A stretch of DNA of 64,000 nucleotides from Ornithodoros turicata (lineage: Eukaryota; Arthropoda; Arachnida; Ixodida; Argasidae): assembly GCF_037126465.1 (NCBI RefSeq), contig NC_088201.1, positions 87,572,273 through 87,636,272 on the forward strand. The letters run 5' to 3'. Positions 55,716-64,000 of the stretch are shown piece after piece. Each line of letters starts with the position of its first letter. Positions within the stretch are counted from its first letter, which is position 1. Below the pieces are notes generated by a model, which saw nothing but the letters and a program-made list of their open reading frames with translations, was not told the origin of the DNA and did not search any database. Position numbers and translations under genes: made by a program.

Positions 55716-56870
55716 ATGAGTTTTAGAGAAGAAGATAGAGGGGATAACCCATTTGTTGCGATTTCTGCACTGCAAAGGTCAACAGTTGAAAGTGATGAAG
55801 GTAGGACGAGGACCCAAAGGAAACCAACCTAGTAAGGGGGTAGTGGAAAAGTTAAAAGGGGGCAGGAAAACAATGGAGGCTATAGACTCACTGAACTTAA
55901 AGCGGAATACTTAAAGTTAGAAGCTGGCATAACTAAGCCATCTAGAATGGGTCTGGGGCGGTGTTCCTCGAGTATGAAAGGATAAGGGATTTAGAAAATA
56001 AACTAGTGGAAGCCTGTACAAGAGCAAATCTGATGACCGATCTGAAGGTAGAGGCAGATGAAGAGAACAAAAAACTAAGGGAAAGAAACGAGAAATTGAT
56101 AGAAGAGTATGAAGCGAGTGAAGAGAATAAAAGAATTCACGCGGTCTTGTTTGCAGAGGCTAAAGATCAAATGGAAGAAATTGGAAACAGAAACATAGAT
56201 CTGGAACGCGCCACAGGAGCCACTAAAACGATTACAAGTAGCTGTAGCAGAGAACCAAAGAAACGAAAATAAAATAGCAGAATTGGAAAAGCGCTTGGCA
56301 GCCCCTGTTATCACGTTCGCAGATAAGATCAGAAGCGGTGAAAGGATAGAGGGTGTGCAAAAAAGAAAGGGAGAACATGTGATGTTTGTACATCCAAAGC
56401 AAGGCGCGAGTAACGAGACAATGCGCAATGTATTGCAGATAAAGCTCAACCCGGAAGACTTCGGAATCCTTAGGTAGATATAAGAGACATGAAAAACGGG
56501 TGGGTTCTTATTAAGGCTAGTACACAGGAAGGACTTCAGGTATTACCTGAAACAATCGAAGCAGACAGAGAATTAACTCAGATAATGAAAACTGCATTTC
56601 CGAGGAAGTTAAATCCTAGATTGAAACTCTGGGGCGTAGAAAAAAACAATCGAGCCGGATATACTAAGGGAAGTAATCAATGTTAAGAATAGCCTCAACA
56701 TTTCGCAGGAAGAATTTAAAATCATTCATCTATACAAACAGGGAACAAGTGTAAATTATACAATTGAGATAACACTGGAAAACGCTGCAGCACTCCTGAG
56801 TAGGGGGCGGTTGCACACGGGCTGGTCCTCGTGCCGGGTAGAAGAGTTTATTTATTTATTTTATAGGGGG
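55716..56870 (+). pseudogene. R1/LOA-like LINE ORF1 (gag-like), decayed
   Basis: It starts MSFREEDRGDNPFVAISALQ at 55716 and soon meets stops. The next blocks (55961-56272) are Glu/Lys-rich and predicted coiled coil (ENKKLRERNEKLIEEYEASE), followed by 56283-56690 with RKGEHVMFV and GWVLIKASTQEG, and then LSRGRLHTGWSSCRVEEF near 56790-56850. This order (coiled coil, RRM-like, then a GW--CRV-EF block before zinc knuckles) matches gag-like ORF1 of Jockey-superfamily LINEs. The CCHC knuckles are missing and the frame shifts several times. Confidence 0.72.
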
Positions 56871-57239
56871 GAGTTAGTTAGTTAGAAGCCAAGCAGACGC
56901 TAGAAAGACCGGAATACAACGCTAGTGGCGTCACGACTTTTGGAAATGAGGCTTTCAGTTTGGGGAAAAAGATGCAAGTTGAAAATTCCGTTATAAATTC
57001 TCGGAGCCGAATATAAACGAAATATTTTGCATAGTGGCATGGGAAGATATAAAGAATCATTTGATAAGGCCTATTTACTTCACATGTGGGGTCCAGACTG
57101 TCCCTTTAAGGAAAGTTGTAGAATAATTTTGGAAGCATTGTACATGTATATTAGTAGGCGAGCAAGTCAGGGAGAAAATGAAGTGGGGGAAAATAATGAT
57201 GATATGAGGGGAAGGGGCTGTAGGTATTAGGATAGGCCG

Positions 57240-59270
57240 TTTAGTGTAAACGAAGTCAACGATACCATTAGATAATTTAATAAACAGGCAAATGTGGGGG
57301 TACATTATATTGGGGTGGATGTGTTATAATTAATACAGAATACTCGCAGTAATTTTTTTGACATCGATAATAAACAAATGTTACGAAATAGGGATCTTCC
57401 CAGAGGAATGGAAGGTTGGAAAAGGGATCAGGGTATACTCGAACCAACGGAATTTAGACCAGTTTGTATATCCAGCGGAATGGGAAAGATATACGAAAGA
57501 GTATTACATAGTAGGTTGGAATGGGCTTTAACTAAGGACAACTTCCTTAACATATCTCAATATGGATTTATGCACAAGAGGTCCTGCACCCTGGCACTGG
57601 ACGCTATCATTACCCAATTAAGATGTTCAAAACAGATGGAAGAGTGCGCTGCACTCATCACTTTAGATGTATCAAACGCATTTTCAAGAGTTAGATCAAG
57701 GCACATTATAACTAATTTAGCTTCGGATGATTGCCCGGCCAATTTGATGGAAGCTATTTGTTCCTTTTTGGAAAACAGAACCTATGTTGTGCGGGCGAGC
57801 ACTGCGGACGTCAGACTAGACGGTGTTCAGGGGTGTCCGCAGGGCTCCCCATTGAGTCCACAATTATGGAATGTTGCAGTTAATGATATGCTTTCAATCT
57901 CCTTCCTGACGGAGCGCAGATCGCGGCTTACGCCGATGATGTCAATATTATTGTAAAGGGGGGATATGGAGAGAGAGAGAGGGAAAAGTCCAGACAGCGT
58001 TGGGTTTGATTGAAGAGTGGGGATATAGAAGAAATATTTACTTCAGTCCGAGAAAAACTGAGGCATTGTTAGTTGCTAAAGGTAGTAAATATTCACGGAG
58101 ACCGCCAGTACTCAAATTTGTTGGGGTGAGCGTTAAATTTGTTGCACAGTTAAAGGTATTGGGAGTGGTCGTCGATGATAAGTTATGTTTTTTACCCCAT
58201 TTAGAAGGAGTCAAGAAAAATGTTACGGAAATAACGATAAATGTGAACAGAATTTGCCGACTCAACAATAATAACAGCCTCAGAACATCAGTTCTCTCAT
58301 GTTCAATAATAACAGGTTTGGTCTGTCTGTTTAGGGCACTCTACTCCAGATGCATAGAGAGAGTTATATTATATGGAGTAGGAGCATAGTTTAAGGAAGG
58401 GAATAACACCCATATGCTTAGAAAATTAGAGGCCGTACAAAGGACACCCCTTTTAAAAATGTGTAAGGGATATAGTACCGTTCCGAATGAAATCCTGCCT
58501 GCCATATGCAAGATTATGCCGATCACAATCAGGGCATGGATGGAATGGGTCTTCTTTAGAATGTGGCAGGTTGGAATAGAAGTAAAGCTAAAATAGAAAA
58601 ATTGGATATAGAACTTTGGCACCGGTACAGGTGGATCTACCATACCCTGTATGGTGGGTCCACCCTAGAGATAGGACAAGTATAAAATATGACAGACCCA
58701 ACAGGGTTACCTATGAAGCGTACCTCCTCACAGACGGCTCTAAGGGCGACAATACCGTGGCGGCTGGGTACTGTATAACGAAGGGATGGAAAATATTAGA
58801 TCTTACAAAAGTTGTCTTACCGCCCCATGCGTCCATATTTGAAGCCGCGATAGCCGCCATGAATATAGGTATTAGGGGTATAACGGAGAGGGAATTAAAG
58901 CGTGGGGTCCATGTTTACACAGACAGCTTGTCACTATTACAGGCAATGGCGAACCTAATAGTGGAGTTCAAGCACTTAAAGAATCAATTTGGTTAGTAAT
59001 GGGTACACTAAATCTTCAGTTTCATTTCCTTTATGGGCATTCTGACATCCTGGGGAATGATATTGCGGACTGAGTGGCCAATCAGGCGAGAAAGGAGCCC
59101 GTTACATGGGGTTCAGCAAACTACTTACTGCAAACGCGACTGTGACGGTAACTTACTTTTGCCATGTCAAGTCTGAGGAACCTTTTGAGTCGCGTAAGTT
59201 CCGCACTGCAGCACTAAACATTAAAAAACCGTCCCAGCAGATTTGTTAGACGAAACATGGTTATGAAACC
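57240..59270 (+). pseudogene. R1/LOA-like LINE ORF2 (RT and RNase H), decayed
   Basis: The RT includes FPEEWKVG (57390), FRPVCISSGMGKIYERVL, ISQYGFMHKRSCTLALDAII, LITLDVSNAFSRV and VQGCPQGSPLSPQLWNV. After a frameshift come AAYADDVNIIV with the catalytic YADD (57930) and KTEALLVAKGS (58050). An RNase H follows (58700-59080): LLTDGSKGDN, FEAAIAAMNI, VYTDSLSLLQAMA and FLYGHSDILGNDIAD, keeping the D-E-D pattern. The endonuclease expected between ORF1 and RT is almost entirely absent, leaving about 370 bp. Several frameshifts make it inactive. Confidence 0.85.
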
Positions 59271-59700
59271 AAGGTGCAGACACCACAGAGAATTACACAC
59301 ACGGCAGAACATATCCAACCCGTGACGCAAAAGTATCACGTGATACGGCTGACCGAAGCGCCGCTAGTGTTCGTTCTCCAGGCGACTGGTTATTGTGGCT
59401 CGGAACTCAGCACCTCAAAGTCGACTTGGCCAATCATCCTGGCGCTTACCGTGGTACAGGGAGCATCCCAATGAATGCTACTCTAGGGATGCTCGCACGT
59501 TTTTCGTGGTAGTAGGTAGTTCTGCAGAATAAACCTCTACCCCAGAAACGTCAACATGACTTTGGTAGACAGACTGAAACTGAAACAGAGCGGAAGGGGA
59601 GAGCTGGGTTCCACGAATGGGCACTTGTTCGCTGCCTCCTATAGAAAGAAAAGCAGGACCGAAGGTTTGAGTTTGATTTGGGTTGTTCTGGCGCACTAGC
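59271..59700. other. Spacer between oppositely oriented LINEs
   Basis: No gene recognised. It presumably comprises the 3' end of the plus-strand LINE and unassigned DNA before the 3' end of the minus-strand LINE. Confidence 0.4.
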
Positions 59701-62700
59701 TACTAAGGCCATAATGCGTCAAATACTAGTGTAAGTTTTATCTGGGTAAAATTTGTGTATTTACTAAAACAGTGTTAACAGTAATTAAAATCACAGATCC
59801 TTTAAAAACCCGGTATCTCTAAAAAACATATACCAAAGGGTACGAAACTTTCATCGCCCAGCAAAAGCGCCGAATGGAGTGGTAAAAAGTTTCTATAGAA
59901 TAAAACAAAATGACGTTCACGAAGATGCTGATACGCTGGGCATACAATGAGGATATGGAGGATTGAGAGTTGTTCCCCGCAGTGACTGCATTCAGGAGGG
60001 TCTTCTTCCCGTAAGAGATATCCATGTGTTAAGTATGTGTGTCCCAAGCGGAGCCGACAGGATAGTACTTCATACAGTCGATTGGATGCAGATGGAGAAG
60101 GGCCTATCTTTGGTTTTGTAGTGTGTAATTTGTTGCTTCTCTGTTGGTCCCAAGAGCTTTGCCAGTGTCTGTTAATGCTGCTTTTTAAACATAACCTGAG
60201 ATCTTTTGATGGAATGTCGAAGAGCGTTATGTCGTTTGTTAGGGCATCAGGAGCTGCTCGATCGGCCTTTTCGTTTCGGGGTATCCCAACATGGCTGGGT
60301 ACCTAGCAGAACAGTAACCGATAAGCCCTGTTAGCTATAGTGCTTGCTTGGCTCCTTGCACGATTGACAATGGGGTCTTTTGTGCAACGAATGCTACAGA
60401 TAGTCTGTAAAGAACTCAAAGAATCTGTGTATATGACTGATGACTTGATATGATTTTGCTAAATACAGTTGAGGGCTAAAATAATGGCGTACACTTCCGC
60501 TGTGAAAACAGAAATGGTGGCTTTCAAACGATGGGGTAACTGTGCCAGTGACCATAGCGCACGATACCCCGGAAACAGTCTTTGAGCCATCAGTGTACAA
60601 CTCTACATGGCTGCCAAAGCTATCTTTTAGCACCTCAAATTCCTGCTGCAGTACGGTGCTAGCAGTATCACGTTTGTTGTATCTGGAAAGGGACATGTTA
60701 CATTTTGGAGGGGGCTGCCATGGAAAGATTTTCTTAGTTGTCTCAAGGATCATAGAGTTGTATTCTGGAAAACCATAGTGTTCGACTGCTTGTGATATTC
60801 TAATGCTAAAAGAAGGCACGGCTGAAGGTCTGTTCAAGATGTGCTGTCTGAATTGTGTATCTTTCACACATTGATATACTGGGTTCTCGGGGTGACCCCT
60901 GATTCTGAGTGCATATGAAGCAGTAAGGTACAACCTACGTTGCTGTAAAGACCACTGAGTTGATTCTATGTACAGACTTTGTATCGGAGAAGTTCTGAAA
61001 GCTCCGAGAACTAAACGTAGTCCTTGGTGGTGTACTGGATCGAGGATTTTGAGTGTAGATGACCGTGCTGAACCATACACAGCACATCCATAATCCAATT
61101 TGGAAAGAACAGCGGAGACATAAATCTTCTTGAGTGTGTCACGATCTACTCCCCAGGACCGGTGAGGAAGCACCTTTAAAAGATTGAGAGATTTAATGGC
61201 CTTTACCTTGAGGTGTTTGAGGTGAGGAAGGAAAGTCAATTTCCGGTCAAATATAAGCCCAAGGAATTTATGCTCAGGCTTTACATTAATGTCGTGGCTG
61301 CCCATTTTAAGTGTTGGTTCGGGAAATACTCCCCGTACCCTAGAGAAGGAGGCACAGACTGTCTTTTCCGGGGAAAACTTAAAACCATTTTCGTGCGACG
61401 ATTTGACCAACTTGTTTATTGTGAGTTGGAGTTGACGTTCGCATCTAGCAATGCTGGAAGAGGAACAAGAAATTTGAACGTCATCAACATACAGTGAATA
61501 CCTGACTGAAGGAGGAATGGCACTTGCTATGCAGTTCATCTTTACAATGAAAAGTGTCACACTTAGGACGGACCCTTGCGGTACACCGTTCTCCTGTATG
61601 AATGGGCGAGAAAGTGTCGATCCAACCTGGACCCGAAATAATCGTCCTTGAAGGAAATTGGCAATGCAGCGAAACATGCGGCCGCTTGTTCCCACTTCCC
61701 AGAGTGTGCAGATCCTGCAGAATACCATACCGCTAGGCAGTGTCGTAAGCCTTCTCGATGTCGAAAAATACGGACACACAATGCTGCCTTCGGACAAATG
61801 CTTCTCTGATGGCAGTCTCTAGCCGCAGCAGGTCATCTGTTGTCGAGCACGCAGCTCTGAAGCCACTCTGGAATTTATCGAGACATTTATTTTCTGCAAG
61901 GAAATACATCAGGCGATCATTCACCATGCGCTCAAAAGTTTTACCAAGACAACTTGTGAGCGCTATGGGTCGATAGCTGGAGGGGTTTGAGGGGTCTTTT
62001 CCAGGTTTTAGCAATGCAACAACGGTTGCCAACTTCCAGCCAGACGGAAGACAACCCTCTCGCCAGACAAGATTAAAGAAATCAAGAAGGGATCCTAAAG
62101 ATGTGGAAGATAAGTGCTGGATCATGGAGTAGGTAGCGCGATCAGCTAGGACCTGGTGCTGTAACTTTACTGGATGACAGAGCCCTTTGTAGCTCAGTCA
62201 TTGTAAAGAATGAATTGTATGCATACTTGTCACCGCCTTCGCTTGGAATAGTCTGTTTCTCAGCAGATGATTTTATTTTCAAAAAGTCACTGCTGTAGTG
62301 AGCTGAGCTGGATACATGTTGCATATGCTCCCCAAGGGCATTGGCCTGCTCTTCCAAACTCTGACAAGCTATGCCATTTACCTCCAATAGCGGGACAGAG
62401 AAACTTGTGTAATCCCCTTTAATTTTCCTTAGCCTGTCCCATAAAAGTTTTGAGGGGGTGTTACAATTTAAAGAAGATACAAAAGTTTTCCAAGATTCTT
62501 TTTTTGCCTGTCTTCGTGTCCAGCGCGCTTTTGCACGAGCTTTCCTGAATGCAACTAAGTTTGCAGTTGTGGGGTGCCTTCGAAAGACACCCCAGGCCCG
62601 ATTTTGTTCTTTACGCGTAGTCTCGCAGTCGCTTGTCCACCAAGGCTTAGAGCGTTTAGGGAGCAGTGTTTAGGGACCAGATGTTTGTGGAATTGACTGT

Positions 62701-63508
62701 TGAGCAGCATTTATAATGATGTCAGTAATAAGGTTATTGGCATCTTCTATGCTTAAACCTTGGAAAGATGGTGTTAGGAGATGGGCTTCTTCTTTGTAGA
62801 GATTCCAATCAGCTTGTGACAGTTTCCACCGAGGTGAACGTGTGCTTAGGATGGATGGGGCATTATGCAGTTTTAGCACTACGGGAAAATGATCGCTACC
62901 CAGAGGATTCTGATCTACTGCCCAGTCAATGCTTTGAAACACCGATGGGCTGCACAGAGATAGGTCGATAGCAGAGAAAGACTGATTAGTACTGCATACA
63001 TAAGTAGGACTTCCTTTGTTAAGAAGACAGATAGCTCTAGAAAGTAATATCTTTTCCAACATTTTTCCTCGCCTGTCGACTCTCGAGCTGCCCCAAAACA
63101 GTTATGGGCATTAAAATCTCCGAGTAAGAGGAAAGGCGGCGGGAGTTCGTCAATTGAAGTTTCGAGTGCATTCTGATCTACCACACCTGATGGTAATAGG
63201 TATAAGGAACACACAGTTAGGACCCCATGAAGACATATTTGAACAGCAACTGCCTCGAGTGTTGTTTTTAATGGGAAATGTTTTGAAGGGAGGGTTTTCG
63301 ATGTAAGAATAGCAACACCCTCTGATGTACGTGTTCCATCAACACGATCTTTTCTAAACAAGTTCCACCGCCTGAGTGTATGTGTCTGCTGCGGATTCAG
63401 ATAGGTTTCCTGTATTGCAAAACATAACACATCATACCTATCTGCAAGATCATCGACATCGTCAAGATTCGTGAAAAGCCCTCGACGATTCCACTGTAGA
63501 ATCGCCAT
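59700..63508 (-). pseudogene. I-clade LINE ORF2 (APE endonuclease, RT, RNase H), nearly full length
   Basis: From 63508 on the minus strand: MAILQWNRRGLFTNLDDV, CFAIQETYLNP, LLLGDFNAHN (APE endonuclease), then SAIDLSLCSP and GSDHFPVVLK. RT: LPSGWKLATVVALLKPGKDP, SSYRPIALTSCLGKTFERMV and QSGFRAACSTTDDLLRLE (61733-62125), then NGVPQGSVLSVTLF and YSLYVDDVQISC with YVDD (60394-61797), LGLIFDRKLTFLPHL, and VELYTDGSKT of an RNase H whose later part is eroded. The end (59802-60047) has ECSHCGEQLSILHILIVCP, a Cys-rich LINE C-terminus. Frame breaks at about 63060, 62400-62670, 62130, 61740 and 60390 disable it. Confidence 0.87.
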
Positions 63509-63519
63509 AAAGCAGAGGA

Positions 63520-64000
63520 AGAAAGAGACGTGTGTGGGACGTATCTGCATTATGGTGAAGAGTGTGCTGTCCAAATAAGCTTGCATTATTTCTTTTGGGG
63601 GGCATTATTGGTCGTCTCGGAGTTTTTTTCCGAGCAGCCGCTAGTTCCTTTCGCGATATATCAGGAAGTGAGCCACTCCCTGACAGACTACTTTTTGGCT
63701 GTCTTTTAGATTGGGAGCTCGCGCTCATGAATGAGCTCTGCGAGCTTGCATCGTCATCGCACTCCATGGAAGTCCTTTCCATGGGTGGCGATGACAAAAG
63801 TGGCGTCGATGACGGTGACGCCACAGAAGTAAATGGAGTTGAGGGTGGATCTTCCACTCCCCTGTTTTCCTCTGTGTCCGGTGGTGTGCTTGTATGAGCT
63901 TCGGTCTGTGTGTGTTTGGTGGCCATTTGTGGCTTTCCTTTGACTGTTGCTGCGAAAATTTTCTCAAAGAAGTATCGCGATACCTTTTTTCTTGCTTCCG
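63520..64000 (-). pseudogene. I-clade LINE ORF1, 3' part, runs off the window
   Basis: The minus-strand frame is open from the window edge through VSRYFFEKIFAATVKGKPQM and a Ser/Thr/Pro-rich stretch (SSTPLLSSPPMERTSMECDD) to a basic KKTPRRPIMPPKRNN segment. It lies immediately upstream of ORF2 on the same strand. A low-complexity C-terminal tail after the nucleic-acid-binding part is usual for LINE ORF1. The N-terminal part is outside the window, so whether ORF1 is intact is unknown. Confidence 0.6.

Noticed and set aside
55961..56272. Host coiled-coil protein
   Set aside because: Its position, followed by GWSSCRVEEF and a Jockey-superfamily RT on the same strand, makes it the ORF1 of the LINE.
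1..64000. CRISPR array, bacterial operon, riboswitch or rRNA
   Set aside because: No regularly spaced short repeats with unique spacers, no Shine-Dalgarno-linked gene series and no rRNA-like blocks; the retroelement content is eukaryotic.

Overview
This is a transposon-dense, intergenic or heterochromatin-like stretch of an animal genome. I find no convincing single-copy host gene, no operon-like gene spacing and no bacterial signals. The retroelement mix (I-clade, R1/LOA-like and CR1/L2-like LINEs, a BEL/Pao gag relic, a GIY-YIG Penelope-like element, tRNA-derived SINEs) together with mariner, hAT and PIF/Harbinger DNA transposons suggests an arthropod, perhaps a chelicerate such as a tick. 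The taxon is an inference, not something I can read directly.

The standout content is two copies of one unusual element family. Element 1 (12275-22324, about 10.05 kb) and Element 2 (42395-53827, about 11.43 kb) both start with AG and end with CT, and each is flanked by a perfect 6-bp target duplication (ACGATT and GATGAT). Their terminal inverted repeats (TIRs) are very long and the interior is AT-rich. AG...CT termini, 6-bp duplications and long TIRs containing tandem repeats match Maverick/Polinton integration, but no Polinton core gene (polymerase, integrase, packaging ATPase, capsid) is present. Instead the family carries four small unrecognised genes (about 160, 115, 94 and at least 45 aa). 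Element 1 has TIRs of about 1.7 kb, a decayed gene set and later insertions. Element 2 is one almost perfect palindrome whose 5.7-kb arms meet at a roughly 130-bp GC-rich imperfect hairpin near 48107, so each gene is present twice in mirror image.

Layout. 1-12268: MITEs and foldbacks (2247-3695; 5706-6552), a LINE tail split by a hAT-like MITE (9180-10310), a tRNA-like SINE and a second LINE tail. 12275-22324: Element 1, with a PIF/Harbinger insertion (16421-19468) and a small foldback retroposition (20208-20405). 22331-25659: unannotated DNA, a foldback, a SINE and a MITE. 25914-27058: a hAT element keeping part of its transposase. 27100-29533: a BEL/Pao gag relic interrupted by a TIR element. 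31767-41664: a mariner whose ends and transposase termini survive but whose middle is replaced by about 9 kb of nested repeats, including a Penelope-like element that is itself split by a CR1/L2-like LINE carrying a further repeat. 42395-53827: Element 2. 53976-54737: a second hAT remnant. 55716-59270: a decayed R1/LOA-like LINE (+ strand). 59700-64000: a nearly complete I-clade LINE (- strand) running off the window.

Apart from the Element 2 genes nothing looks intact. The window records layered insertions: mariner, then a Penelope-like element among other repeats, then a CR1/L2-like LINE, then a roughly 560-bp repeat; and Element 1, then Harbinger.
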